Virus record (IMG/VR): IMGVR_UViG_3300028837_000440
Location: 1 to 29,827 of that record
Direction: 5' to 3' (one strand)
Origin: a virus
DNA: 29,827 nucleotides
Shown here: positions 1-6,169 of the stretch, one piece after another
How the letters are laid out: each line of letters begins with the position of its first letter
How positions within the stretch are numbered: the first letter of the stretch is position 1
Program-made: the position numbers and the translations under genes
Notes under the pieces: model-generated
What the model was told of the DNA's origin: nothing
Seen by the model: only the letters and a program-made list of their open reading frames with translations
The model's database searches: none

Positions 1-2
1 AT

Positions 3-290
3 ACTGGAAGTTCTATTATTGCCAATGGAGGCGATGGCGGAGATGCTGGAACTGCTTTTGCTGATGGGGTTGGCAATGATGGTGTTGGTGGTTCAGGCGG
101 AGGAGGTGGTGGTGGCGGAGGTCTTGTTTTACTTATTTATCATACCTTTACCGCAGGAACTGAGACCGCATCGGCTGGTGCTGCTGGGGCAAAAAGTGAT
201 TCGGCGGTCAATGGAACGGGTGTGGCGGCCAATGGTGTTGTAGGTAATGCTGGAGCAGCAGGCACGGTTATTAAGATTACTCACTCATAA
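3..290 (+). CDS. Gly/Ala-rich structural protein, C-terminal part (partial)
   Basis: The frame is open from the left edge to TAA at 288-290, so only the last 95 residues are present. The segment is almost wholly Gly, Ala, Asn, Asp and Thr, with a run of nine glycines, and ends in a short beta-like tail (TVIKITHS). Such compositions are usual in phage tail-fibre or other surface structural proteins with glycine-rich repeats. It lies immediately before the small membrane genes, the usual place for the last tail gene. Function is inferred from composition and position only; no catalytic motif is visible. Confidence 0.6.
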   Translation, partial: TGSSIIANGGDGGDAGTAFADGVGNDGVGGSGGGGGGGGGLVLLIYHTFTAGTETASAGAAGAKSDSAVNGTGVAANGVVGNAGAAGTVIKITHS

Positions 291-298
291 GGAGAAAT

Positions 299-553
299 AT
301 GAGAAGAATATGGATTATATCTAAAGACAAGAAAGTTACTCAAAAGGTCAGGACAGATGCTAAACTCAATAATTGCCCTGAAATAGCTATTGGCGTTCCC
401 CCAATTTTTGCGGGCAAGGTTGGTGCTTTACCTTATGCTTATGAAGAACCAGACCCACCCATAGGAAAACCCGCAAGGGATTTATATAAAGAGATTGACG
501 AGTTAGCATCAAAGGTTGAGGCATTAGAGGAGGTGAAGTTATCACCGATTTAA
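299..553 (+). CDS. Small phage protein, unknown function
   Basis: An 84-residue protein with an SD (AAGGAGA) five bases before ATG and eight bases after the previous stop. The N-terminal half is basic (KDKKVTQKVRTDAKLNN). The middle has a Pro/Gly loop (EEPDPPIGKP) and the C-terminus is a short amphipathic helix likely to form a coiled coil (YKEIDELASKVEALEEV). No transmembrane segment or metal motif is seen. Its position between a fibre-like gene and lysis-type membrane genes suggests a tail accessory or chaperone role, but I do not recognise the family. The last bases overlap the SD of the next gene. Confidence 0.6.
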   Translation: MRRIWIISKDKKVTQKVRTDAKLNNCPEIAIGVPPIFAGKVGALPYAYEEPDPPIGKPARDLYKEIDELASKVEALEEVKLSPI

Positions 554-573
554 TTATCTGGATTGCCTTAACA

Positions 574-744
574 ATGAGCATTGGGACTGCTGTTCTGGCA
601 GTGTGGGTTTTTAATCATCTAATTAGTGGTGGCATTATAATAGGTGATTCACTTAACACTATAGAGTTAATCGCCTCGATTTGCATCCTGTGCCTTCTCA
701 TGGTGGCTTGGTGCGGGTTCACGGTAAGGAAACTAAGACAATGA
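574..744 (+). CDS. Small two-helix membrane protein (holin-like)
   Basis: From ATG 574 this is 56 residues with two hydrophobic segments (about residues 2-23 and 28-48) and a basic C-terminal tail (TVRKLRQ). That is the plan of small class II holins. No good SD lies just before ATG 574. Instead a strong SD (AGGAGGTGA, 528-536) sits inside the previous gene, and the frame is open from 520 with only ATT or ATC as upstream candidates, ATC 541 being best spaced. The true start may therefore be non-canonical at 541. The stop overlaps the next start (ATGA). Confidence 0.55.
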   Translation: MSIGTAVLAVWVFNHLISGGIIIGDSLNTIELIASICILCLLMVAWCGFTVRKLRQ

Positions 745-962
745 AATATCGGAACGCGTTTCATTATGTAGCGGGAGGGATTGCAGCTTGGGCGGCTTTT
801 TATATCCCTATGTTATGCCTATCGCTATGCCTATCATTCTTAGCTTATGAAATCATGAATGACTGGAGAAAACAGGATAATTCCTATCACGATGTATTAG
901 AGTTTGTTATAGGTATATATGTAGTTGCTACCGGACTAATGATATGGGGGATTATAAGATGA
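741..962 (+). CDS. Small membrane protein (holin candidate)
   Basis: Seventy-three residues. The start chosen is ATG 741, which overlaps the previous stop as ATGA; an upstream in-frame ATG at 681 lies inside the previous gene. There are two hydrophobic stretches, about residues 7-33 and 52-71, separated by a charged, polar loop (MNDWRKQDNSYHD). The size, two membrane helices and position among other small membrane genes after a fibre-like gene fit a holin or antiholin, but no family signature is seen and no endolysin is present in this window. The next gene again overlaps by ATGA. Confidence 0.6.
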   Translation: MKYRNAFHYVAGGIAAWAAFYIPMLCLSLCLSFLAYEIMNDWRKQDNSYHDVLEFVIGIYVVATGLMIWGIIR

Positions 963-1159
963 AGCTTAAAGAACGGGATGAGTTATTAAGCAGATTGGAA
1001 GAACGGTCTCTGAACACTTGGCGTTCCATTGAGGATGTTAAGAATCTATTAGAAAAACAGAATGGGCGTATCCGTAGAAATAGTAGGTTTATCTATCTTA
1101 TAATAGGAGCATTGTCTGCCAGTAGTATAAGTTTTGGAGCAGTGAGCTGGTTCGGATGA
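959..1159 (+). CDS. Coiled-coil plus C-terminal membrane anchor, XhlA-like
   Basis: Sixty-six residues from ATG 959, which overlaps the preceding stop (ATGA) and follows a GGGGG SD at 946-950. An earlier in-frame ATG at 944 is less likely because it would place the SD inside the gene. Residues 1-44 form a charged amphipathic helix (ELLSRLEERSLNTW..., LLEKQNGRIRR). Residues about 46-66 form one membrane helix. This plan is that of the XhlA/haemolysin family that works with holins in Bacillus-type phages. Identification is by architecture and context, not by a diagnostic motif. Confidence 0.55.
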   Translation: MKLKERDELLSRLEERSLNTWRSIEDVKNLLEKQNGRIRRNSRFIYLIIGALSASSISFGAVSWFG

Positions 1160-1335
1160 ACGCTTCTTTAATTAGACTACTCAACAGATTTATAGAGAAA
1201 TTTCAAGGCGATGGATATGAGGTAGAGCAACGATACAGAATAGCACAAAAGAGATTGGTTATAACTATCGCATTAAGAGAAGGGGATATTGAACGAATAA
1301 AAGATGATGCTATTAGAAAAGTGAGTGGTGGCTAG
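1156..1335 (+). CDS. Small soluble protein, unknown
   Basis: Fifty-nine residues (MNASLIRLLNRFIEKFQGDG...), starting in an ATGA overlap with the previous gene. It is basic and mixed alpha/beta, with no membrane helix or Cys motif. It is the last gene of the lysis-type cluster and is followed 38 bases later by a terminator. Its tight coupling argues that it is translated. Function unknown. Confidence 0.5.
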   Translation: MNASLIRLLNRFIEKFQGDGYEVEQRYRIAQKRLVITIALREGDIERIKDDAIRKVSGG

Positions 1336-1373
1336 AAAACAAGAAAGGCTGAAAAGTAAAGAATAAGCGAGGT

Positions 1374-1407
1374 GAGGAGAGTTAGCAATAGCTCTCCTCC
1401 TTTTTAT
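1374..1407 (+). terminator. Rho-independent terminator closing the late/lysis cluster
   Basis: GAGGAGAG at 1374-1381 pairs perfectly with CTCTCCTC at 1392-1399. Three further pairs (one G-U) close a GCAA tetraloop at 1385-1388. The 11-bp stem is followed by CTTTTTATT. It lies after the last lysis-type gene and just before the strong early promoters, so it separates two transcription units. Confidence 0.85.
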
Positions 1408-1423
1408 TCCCTTGACAATCGGT

Positions 1424-1452
1424 TTGACATACTAGGGCAAACACTTTATCAT
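1424..1452 (+). promoter_or_regulatory. Upstream sigma-70 promoter of the early region
   Basis: TTGACA at 1424-1429 is followed by 17 bases and TATCAT at 1447-1452. It lies directly after the terminator and upstream of a second, better promoter. A third TTGACA at 1412-1417 has no clear partner. Confidence 0.5.
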
Positions 1453-1472
1453 ATCATTGTGTCAATAAAAAC

Positions 1473-1501
1473 TTGACAAGTAATCAATACTGTGGTAGTA
1501 T
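1473..1501 (+). promoter_or_regulatory. Leaderless-type sigma-70 promoter with operator-like sequence
   Basis: TTGACA at 1473-1478, 17 bases, TAGTAT at 1496-1501. The ATG of the next gene begins at 1508, six bases after the -10 box, where transcription would be expected to start, so the mRNA is probably leaderless. The -35 box is part of TTGACAAGTAAT, which recurs at 15264-15275 beside the other leaderless promoter and may be a shared operator. Confidence 0.7.
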
Positions 1502-1507
1502 TAAGAT

Positions 1508-2032
1508 ATGGATAAAAGAAAAGCACAAATGCAGGAACTTAAGGATACGGGCTATGCCTACAGTTCTATTGGAAAAATCTTTAATGTCTCTCGTCAACGA
1601 GTTCACCAGATATTGAGTGGCTATGCTAAGCCGAGGAAGGAACGGGTCAAGAAACTTTCAAAAGCATACATCAGAATTCGGCAACTCGTTTTAGCTAGAG
1701 ACAACTATACTTGCCAAGTTTGCGGTCAAGTCTCCACCAGGCTATATGTCCACCACAAAGACCACAACGGGTATGGAGCAACCAATAAGCCTGACAACTC
1801 TCTCTCCAATTTAATAACCGTTTGCCCTTCTTGCCACATAAAGCATCACCGCAATATATCAACCAGAAATAGAGATGTAGTGTCGCTAAGGGTAATGGGT
1901 ATCACTTATCAAGAGATAGGGGATATGTTTGGTTTATCACGCCAACGCATTCATCAGATATACTTAGTAACCACGAGAAGATTAGACGAGGCCGAATGGG
2001 ACAAATGTCTGTCAGTCGGCGAGGATACTTGA
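1508..2032 (+). CDS. HNH endonuclease flanked by two HTH motifs
   Basis: This 174-residue protein has three parts. Residues about 1-36 hold a helix-turn-helix ending in SRQRVHQIL. Residues about 65-120 hold an HNH domain with two zinc knuckles (CQVC and CPSC) and the histidine pair VHHKDH, then LSNLITVCPSCHIKHH. Residues about 125-158 hold a second HTH ending in SRQRIHQIY. The HTH core resembles sigma-70 region 4 type DNA-binding helices. As the first early gene, with a leaderless promoter, it could be a homing-type nuclease, a regulator, or both. The HTH core is repeated a third time in the next gene. Confidence 0.8.
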   Translation: MDKRKAQMQELKDTGYAYSSIGKIFNVSRQRVHQILSGYAKPRKERVKKLSKAYIRIRQLVLARDNYTCQVCGQVSTRLYVHHKDHNGYGATNKPDNSLSNLITVCPSCHIKHHRNISTRNRDVVSLRVMGITYQEIGDMFGLSRQRIHQIYLVTTRRLDEAEWDKCLSVGEDT

Positions 2033-2040
2033 CATTATAC

Positions 2041-2069
2041 TTGACAGGGAATAAATTAAATTGTATAAT
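2041..2069 (+). promoter_or_regulatory. Near-consensus sigma-70 promoter
   Basis: TTGACA at 2041-2046, exactly 17 bases, then perfect TATAAT at 2064-2069. Transcription would start near 2075, where a GTG opens an eight-codon frame (2075-2101). The first convincing gene start is about 105 bases further on, so the RNA carries an untranslated or leader-peptide region. Confidence 0.75.
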
Positions 2070-2074
2070 AGAAG

Positions 2075-2178
2075 GTGGAGGTGAAAAGGCTGGTGTCCTG
2101 AATATCGGTAGGCGCCACCCGCTCTTAATTGAGTGCGAACTGACAGGCAGTATAAACACCGAGCCAGCAAGTAAAGAA
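2075..2178 (+). promoter_or_regulatory. Possible structured 5' leader
   Basis: No gene is evident between the TATAAT promoter and the ATG at 2179. An eight-codon frame (GTG 2075 to TGA 2101, product VEVKRLVS) begins at the predicted transcript start. GCTGGT near 2089-2094 can pair with GCCAGC near 2162-2167. Between them CGCTC and GAGTG form a small hairpin (about 2119-2135), and GGTGTC can pair with GGCGCC using G-U pairs. This may be a regulatory leader; I do not recognise a known riboswitch class. Stem strength is modest. Confidence 0.35.
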
Positions 2179-2379
2179 ATGAAAGAGCTAAAAGAACGCA
2201 ATAAGTTAATAAGACAACTCTATAAGCCTGGTCTTGGTGGTACTCTTGGTAAGCAGTTTGGGGATATATCCAGGCAGCGCATTCACCAAATAGTCCATAA
2301 GAAACGCCAGAATATAGTTTGGCGATGGTTCAAGAGATATATTCAACTATATGTGGATTACTATTGGGGGAGAAGATGA
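2179..2379 (+). CDS. Small HTH protein (sigma region 4-like)
   Basis: From ATG 2179 the product is 66 residues. It carries the motif ISRQRIHQIV at residues 28-37, matching the two HTH motifs of the HNH protein upstream (SRQRVHQIL, SRQRIHQIY). The C-terminus is basic and aromatic (VWRWFKRYIQLYVDYYWGRR). The frame stays open upstream, but that stretch contains the promoter and lacks a better start. The SD before ATG 2179 is weak. It is probably a small DNA-binding regulator related by duplication to the HTH parts of its neighbour. The stop overlaps the next start (ATGA). Confidence 0.6.
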   Translation: MKELKERNKLIRQLYKPGLGGTLGKQFGDISRQRIHQIVHKKRQNIVWRWFKRYIQLYVDYYWGRR

Positions 2380-2501
2380 AACCAGCAGTTAAAATGAAGT
2401 GTGAAGATTGCGGCACGGAAATACTTGTAGGCAATCTAGTGGGAAAACGCAAACCGAGAAAGGTAGTTTGTTCTAAATGTGTTAAGGAGTATAAGAAATG
2501 A
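2376..2501 (+). CDS. Small zinc-ribbon protein
   Basis: Forty-one residues starting at ATG 2376 in an ATGA overlap, with SD GGGGGAGA just before. Four cysteines in two pairs (CEDC at 9-12, CSKC at 31-34) around a basic loop (GKRKPRKVV) form a typical zinc ribbon. Very short zinc-ribbon proteins are common in phage early regions; the partner is unknown. The stop overlaps the next start (ATGA at 2498). Confidence 0.65.
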   Translation: MKPAVKMKCEDCGTEILVGNLVGKRKPRKVVCSKCVKEYKK

Positions 2502-2788
2502 TAAATCATAAAGGAACTGAATGTCCGTATAAACCGATTTTATGCCAGGAGGGTTATTGTTCTGGATGCCAGATATACCTTGATTATCAAGGACATCAAA
2601 GAACTATAGGTAGAGACTCAGTGGTGGTAGGTAGGAAGGATGCTGACAACGATGTCTGTTTAAGATGTGGCGTTTCCAGGACTGCTTTAAGAGCAATGAT
2701 AACTGGCGGTGGTAAGGGTGATTTAACAGTGGTAAACCATATCCTGGAGAATTGCCCAGCATGTAAAAAGGCTCTAGGGGGTAAATGA
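2498..2788 (+). CDS. Cys-rich small protein, unknown
   Basis: Ninety-six residues, beginning in an ATGA overlap. Cysteines occur as C9, C16, C21, C24 (CQEGYCSGC), a CLRC pair at 55-58 and a CPAC pair near 86-89. This suggests two metal-binding modules. The segment CLRCGVSRTALRAMI followed by CPAC resembles small zinc-binding phage proteins of unknown role. It forms part of a run of four translationally coupled zinc proteins. Confidence 0.65.
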   Translation: MINHKGTECPYKPILCQEGYCSGCQIYLDYQGHQRTIGRDSVVVGRKDADNDVCLRCGVSRTALRAMITGGGKGDLTVVNHILENCPACKKALGGK

Positions 2789-2910
2789 TGAATAATGGAA
2801 TGGTTAGATGCCAAGAATGTGGCAGGTGGTATTTCAATAGGTGGAAACTCCACAATCACTTAATTAGAGAACACGACTATGAAGTAAAACTTGAGGATAA
2901 AAATGATTGA
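2785..2910 (+). CDS. Mini C2H2 zinc-finger protein
   Basis: Forty-one residues starting at ATG 2785, overlapping the previous stop. One C2H2-type finger is visible: C9-x2-C12, then H23, H25 and H30 (KLHNHLIREH). The C-terminal tail is acidic. Its stop lies beyond the start of the next gene (ATG 2903). Bacterial phage C2H2 fingers usually bind DNA or act as small adaptors. A second finger of this style is encoded on the other strand at 14928-15125. Confidence 0.6.
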   Translation: MMNNGMVRCQECGRWYFNRWKLHNHLIREHDYEVKLEDKND

Positions 2911-3328
2911 ACAATTAAAGGAACAAATTGAAATCGTGGCAGCAGCACGACAGGATGCTCAAGCATATAGTGAAGCTAAGTCCGTGGAACTTGAGAAGTG
3001 GGAAGAAAAGCATAAAGACCTTCTGGACAACGCTTTTAATGCCAATGAATTCGTAAGGGAAGAGGAAGCTAGGCTCCGTGAACTCACACTACAAGCCTAT
3101 GCTGAGACAGGGAATAAAACACCAGCGAAAGGGGTTGGTATCAGAGAGCGGACAATCCTAACCTATGAGAACAAGATTGCCTTTGATTGGGCTAAGGCAC
3201 ACAAAATGGCATTGAAGTTAGACGCTAGAGCCTTTGAGAAGATAGCGAAGGCTGATCCGCCTGATTTTGTCAAGATTACCACTGAGCCACAGGCTACAAT
3301 CGCAACTCAACTAGAAGTAATTGAATGA
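2903..3328 (+). CDS. Coiled-coil phage protein, unknown
   Basis: This protein has 141 residues from ATG 2903; a TTG at 2891 is possible but would shorten the distance to the SD. Residues about 1-65 are a long charged helix. Residues about 78-135 form a conserved-looking globular end (TILTYENKIAFDWAKAH..., then DARAFEKIAKADPPDFVKI and a TIATQL tail). I associate this end with a recurring uncharacterised phage early protein found near single-strand annealing or binding genes, but I cannot assign a name. It lies upstream of a possible OB-fold protein, so a role in replication or recombination is a reasonable guess. Confidence 0.6.
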   Translation: MIEQLKEQIEIVAAARQDAQAYSEAKSVELEKWEEKHKDLLDNAFNANEFVREEEARLRELTLQAYAETGNKTPAKGVGIRERTILTYENKIAFDWAKAHKMALKLDARAFEKIAKADPPDFVKITTEPQATIATQLEVIE

Positions 3329-3369
3329 ACCTTGATGAAATAAGATTAAGGGATAAGGAGAAGGAATGA
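3325..3369 (+). CDS. Coupling mini-ORF (14 codons)
   Basis: ATG 3325 overlaps the previous stop as ATGA, and its own TGA at 3367-3369 overlaps the next ATG at 3366. The peptide would be MNLDEIRLRDKEKE. It bridges exactly the gap between two genes and contains the SD (AAGGAGAAGGA) of the next. It may be a translated spacer that keeps ribosomes moving through the operon rather than a functional peptide. Confidence 0.35.
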   Translation: MNLDEIRLRDKEKE

Positions 3370-3587
3370 AAATAGAGCTTTGGTTTCAAAATAGTAGTCA
3401 ACCTGTAAAATTCAAGGATGCCTACGCAACTTATCAAAAGGGGGATTTGCTTTGTGTGGGGTATGTAGATGAATTTGGGCAACACGTTAAGAAGTACCCA
3501 GTTCAGCATTTATTCTGTGTTCACGAGGAGGAATTTCCAAGCAGTCAACCTAATCCACCAATCCCACAAGTGAAGGAGAAGAAATAA
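3366..3587 (+). CDS. Small phage protein, unknown
   Basis: Seventy-three residues with SD AAGGAGAAGGA. The N-terminal 55 residues look like a small beta-barrel (KIELWFQNSS..., GDLLCVGYVDEFGQHVKKYPVQHLFCVHEEE), followed by a Pro-rich tail (PSSQPNPPIPQVKEKK). It ends in a TAATG overlap with the next gene. No known motif is seen. Confidence 0.6.
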   Translation: MKIELWFQNSSQPVKFKDAYATYQKGDLLCVGYVDEFGQHVKKYPVQHLFCVHEEEFPSSQPNPPIPQVKEKK

Positions 3588-3769
3588 TGGAAGAGGAACG
3601 AGGTCTAAGGTATAGGGTGAATGTATCAACCAGTGTTAAGGGGATTAAAACGTGGGATTGTACGGTAGATGGAACGGGATATAACAAAGAGAGGATATTA
3701 GCAGAGAGCGACCTGTTGGTAGGGGAACTAGAGAAGCGGTATCCATTTCAAGTTGAGGAGAAGAAGTAA
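3587..3769 (+). CDS. Small phage protein, unknown
   Basis: Sixty residues, TAATG overlaps at both ends. An N-terminal beta-rich part (LRYRVNVSTSVKGIKTWDCTVDGTG) is followed by a helix (YNKERILAESDLLVGELEKRYP). That plan is common in small phage proteins that accompany single-strand DNA binding or annealing proteins, but there is no decisive motif. Confidence 0.55.
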   Translation: MEEERGLRYRVNVSTSVKGIKTWDCTVDGTGYNKERILAESDLLVGELEKRYPFQVEEKK

Positions 3770-4236
3770 TGGCAGACAAAGAAACGATAATTGTGGTCGG
3801 GGTAACAAGGGAAGACGAATATAATAATCTGTGGGTAACGCCTAAGGGTGGGGGAGATGAGGTAAAGATAGGGGAAAAGCGAAGTCAATTACACCCTTTA
3901 TTCCAACAAGGCAAGGCGGTGATGTTACACTGGGAAATCTACAAGGGTAAAACCTATGTAGCAGACGCCAAAGCGGTAGAGGGGGAATTGCCTGAACCCC
4001 AGAAATCCGATGACCCGCCACTACAACAAGATGAGCCAACCCCTGAACAGCTAAAGCCTTTTGACCCTACGAGGAAGAGCATAGAGAGGCAGAAGTCCCT
4101 GGATGTGGCTGAGCGATGGTGTTCTCTGAAGGTCCAAAGTGGCGAGGATATTAAAACCCTTGATGTGCTTGTAGTTGCCAAGGTCTTTGAGTCTTATCTT
4201 GATACAGGCATTGTGGTAGAAAAGAAGAAAAAGTAA
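3769..4236 (+). CDS. Possible OB-fold single-strand DNA-binding-type protein
   Basis: This protein has 155 residues. The first 67 are beta-rich (TIIVVGVTREDEYNNLWV, then GGDEVKIGEKR, AVMLHWEIYKGKTYVADA), consistent with an OB-fold. A Pro/Gln-rich acidic linker follows at about 68-105, then a helical C-terminal part (TRKSIERQKSLDVAERWCSL... VAKVFESYLDTG). The helical tail resembles tails seen on phage proteins near replication genes. DNA binding is inferred from fold-like pattern and place in the early operon. It is followed by 147 bases without a gene. Confidence 0.45.
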   Translation: MADKETIIVVGVTREDEYNNLWVTPKGGGDEVKIGEKRSQLHPLFQQGKAVMLHWEIYKGKTYVADAKAVEGELPEPQKSDDPPLQQDEPTPEQLKPFDPTRKSIERQKSLDVAERWCSLKVQSGEDIKTLDVLVVAKVFESYLDTGIVVEKKKK

Positions 4237-4383
4237 GTCCTTTTCAATGGTGGGGTTTGTGAGTCCTTGATTGGGTATTCACGAACCCCGCTAGGGAGTT
4301 AGTTGGGGTGAAAGCGAGTAAGCGTTAGACACTGCTATAAGTTGCGTGCGGTAGCCCCTTTAGGTCAAGGAGGAGAAAATCAA
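4237..4383 (+). promoter_or_regulatory. Noncoding, strongly structured spacer
   Basis: No gene is seen in these 147 bases. Bases 4248-4260 pair with 4281-4293 in a 13-bp stem containing three G-U pairs, with a 20-base loop. Downstream GGGG 4305-4308 can pair with CCCC 4355-4358 around a hairpin formed by ACTGC 4331-4335 and GCGGT 4348-4352. No U-run follows either stem, so these are not simple terminators. The second structure ends about ten bases before the SD (AGGAGG) of the next gene and may control it. Confidence 0.45.
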
Positions 4384-4932
4384 ATGGAATATGAAAAGAA
4401 AGGGCTAAAGGTTCTTGGAGATGATGGTGAATGGCACGAGGCTTCTGGTGAATTTAAGGAAACTGTAAGAAGTATAGATGAGGGAGTAAAGAAGCTGGAT
4501 AGACCTGACAGGGAGAAGATAGCTAGGATAATTTGTTGCTTCGCCAAAGACAATACTAGCTGTAGCGAATGTGAATATAATACTCCTACCACGCTATTCC
4601 CCGATTGTTTTTGCGATATAAGAGAAGAGACAGACAAGCTCCTAGCCCTCATTCCTGATACAGAAGCAGGAACAAATGAGGTAAACATTAGGGTAAATGA
4701 GATTCTTGGTAAGGTTTATCAGCAACACAAGGTTGATATAGAAGAAGCCAAGAAGCAGGAGAGGGAGATGATAATCTCTGAGTTGGAAAAGGACTTTTCT
4801 TTAGCTCCAAACGACGATAGCTATTTGAGGCTACTGGTTAGGGATAGTTTGGATTACTTGATAACTAGAAAGACTGCAAAAGAAAGAGCAGATGAAAAGT
4901 TCGGGCAGACCCTAAAGGATAAGGAGGAATAA
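4384..4932 (+). CDS. Phage protein of unknown function
   Basis: This protein has 182 residues from ATG 4384, chosen over upstream ATG 4342 because AAGGAGGAG lies eight bases before it. Residues about 48-85 contain a cysteine group (IICCFAKDN, CSECEYN, FPDCFCDI) that may bind metal. The rest is helical and charged, with repeated Lys/Glu stretches near the end. It sits between a structured spacer and another Cys-rich gene. I do not recognise the family. Confidence 0.65.
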   Translation: MEYEKKGLKVLGDDGEWHEASGEFKETVRSIDEGVKKLDRPDREKIARIICCFAKDNTSCSECEYNTPTTLFPDCFCDIREETDKLLALIPDTEAGTNEVNIRVNEILGKVYQQHKVDIEEAKKQEREMIISELEKDFSLAPNDDSYLRLLVRDSLDYLITRKTAKERADEKFGQTLKDKEE

Positions 4933-4938
4933 AGAGGG

Positions 4939-5235
4939 ATGAACAAAGTATCAGGTGCAATTTGCTTCGGTGTCCAGAGAGATTGTATTAACCCCGACTC
5001 TTATGGTGAGATTTGCGTAGGTTGTGGCTGTTGCTCAAAAGATAAAAACATACGCTACCCCGCTAGGTTGAAACTATATGAGGAAGATTTAGAGCGCCAA
5101 CTTAATTTCAACCACTGGATGAAAGGTGCTATTAGATTACAGAAATGCAATATCAAATTAAATATTACCTATGACAAACGCAGAATAGCTATCTATAAAA
5201 AATTGGTGGCAAGTTTAGCCCCTATTAGTAAGTAG
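4939..5235 (+). CDS. Cys-cluster small protein
   Basis: Ninety-eight residues with a weak SD (GAGGG). The N-terminal third carries six cysteines (C9, C16, then CVGCGCC at 27-33), followed by a helical basic region. The cluster could bind zinc or iron-sulphur. Small phage proteins with a CxxCxCC cluster and a C-terminal helix recur in early regions; the role is not known to me. Confidence 0.6.
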   Translation: MNKVSGAICFGVQRDCINPDSYGEICVGCGCCSKDKNIRYPARLKLYEEDLERQLNFNHWMKGAIRLQKCNIKLNITYDKRRIAIYKKLVASLAPISK

Positions 5236-5345
5236 GAGGAGTATGGATATGGAGGGGATGGTGTAAGATAGCACATTGCGATAGCATCAATAAGGTCTGG
5301 GTTGAAAAGCCCCAGTCCCCTTATGGAAAGGGAATAGGGAGAAGT
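5236..5345 (+). promoter_or_regulatory. Spacer with mini-ORF and two hairpins before methyltransferase
   Basis: A strong SD (AGGAGGAG, 5233-5240) precedes a seven-residue frame MDMEGMV (5243-5266). Then come a hairpin CTGGG 5297-5301 / CCCAG 5311-5315 capped by a GAAA loop, and a second stem 5316-5322 / 5327-5333. The second hairpin abuts the SD of the methyltransferase gene (AGGGAGAAG), so access to that site may be controlled. There is also a direct repeat GATAGCA at about 5267 and 5280. Confidence 0.35.
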
Positions 5346-5873
5346 ATGTATATTAAAAGGATTTGGGCGATGCCTAATAGCGAGACATTTAAGATAAAAC
5401 CAATAGCAGAATTACTAAAAGGGGAAATGGGAAAAGATGTGATGTGGCTTGACCCTTTTGCGGGATGGAATAGCCCAGCTTATTTAACCAATGACCTTAA
5501 TCCTAATGCCCCGACAGACCATCATTATGATGCCCTGGATTATCTTAAATTATTTGATAATGAAAGTGTTAGTGGAGTATTATTTGACCCGCCTTACAGT
5601 CCACGCCAAGTGGCTGAATGTTATAAATCTCTAGGGAAAACAGTCAATATGAAAACTACACAATCTAGCTATTGGGCTAATCTTAAAAGGGAAATTGCCC
5701 GTATCACAAAGATGGCTGGTAAGTGTATTTCATTTAGTTGGAATAGTGGAGGCATTGGAAAGAACTATGGCTTTAAAATAACTAGAATATTATTAGTGCC
5801 TCACGGTGGATGGCATAATGACACCATAGTTACTGTTGAAAGAAAAGTCGCAGATAGGTTTAATCTAGGTTAG
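5346..5873 (+). CDS. Orphan DNA methyltransferase (DPPY type)
   Basis: This 175-residue protein has S-adenosylmethionine motif I as WLDPFAG (residues 35-40), an acidic motif II at TNDLNPN (48-54) and catalytic motif IV as LFDPPYS (79-85). DPPY marks amino-methyltransferases that modify adenine N6 or cytosine N4. It is short for the class and has little room for a target-recognition domain. No restriction endonuclease partner is adjacent, so it probably protects phage DNA from host restriction or marks it for regulation. The SD is AGGGAGAAG, preceded by hairpins. Confidence 0.85.
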   Translation: MYIKRIWAMPNSETFKIKPIAELLKGEMGKDVMWLDPFAGWNSPAYLTNDLNPNAPTDHHYDALDYLKLFDNESVSGVLFDPPYSPRQVAECYKSLGKTVNMKTTQSSYWANLKREIARITKMAGKCISFSWNSGGIGKNYGFKITRILLVPHGGWHNDTIVTVERKVADRFNLG

Positions 5874-5888
5874 GAGGAGTAGAAGGAA

Positions 5889-6149
5889 ATGAGTAGATGG
5901 CAACCAGAAATAACAATGGAAACTTTTGAGTCTGTTTATCGCAGGGCTAGTCATATTGACCAAGATTATTATAATAGGTGGTTCATAACGCTACCCTGTA
6001 ATTGTGGTGAACAAGGTTGTAGGGGGTGGGCGGCCATTGGAAGAAATTGGGATGCCATACAACACCAACTGGGATTTTACTTACCTGATAAAGATGACTT
6101 AATACATTATTTTCCAGAAGTTAATCCACCCCATCTTGAAGGGGAATAA
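5889..6149 (+). CDS. Small Cys-motif phage protein
   Basis: Eighty-six residues with a strong SD region (AGGAGGAG). A central motif CNCGEQGCRGWAAIGRNW (about residues 37-54) holds three cysteines in a pattern suggesting a zinc site. The remainder is aromatic and acidic (FYLPDKDDLIHYFPE). Function unknown. It lies between the methyltransferase and a small helical protein in the same transcript. Confidence 0.6.
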   Translation: MSRWQPEITMETFESVYRRASHIDQDYYNRWFITLPCNCGEQGCRGWAAIGRNWDAIQHQLGFYLPDKDDLIHYFPEVNPPHLEGE

Positions 6150-6169
6150 CTATTAGAGGGGTTAGAAGG

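Noticed and set aside
4237-4383. tRNA gene in the structured spacer
   Set aside because: The stems do not form a cloverleaf and no T-arm GTTCxAxxC with a 7-bp acceptor stem can be found.
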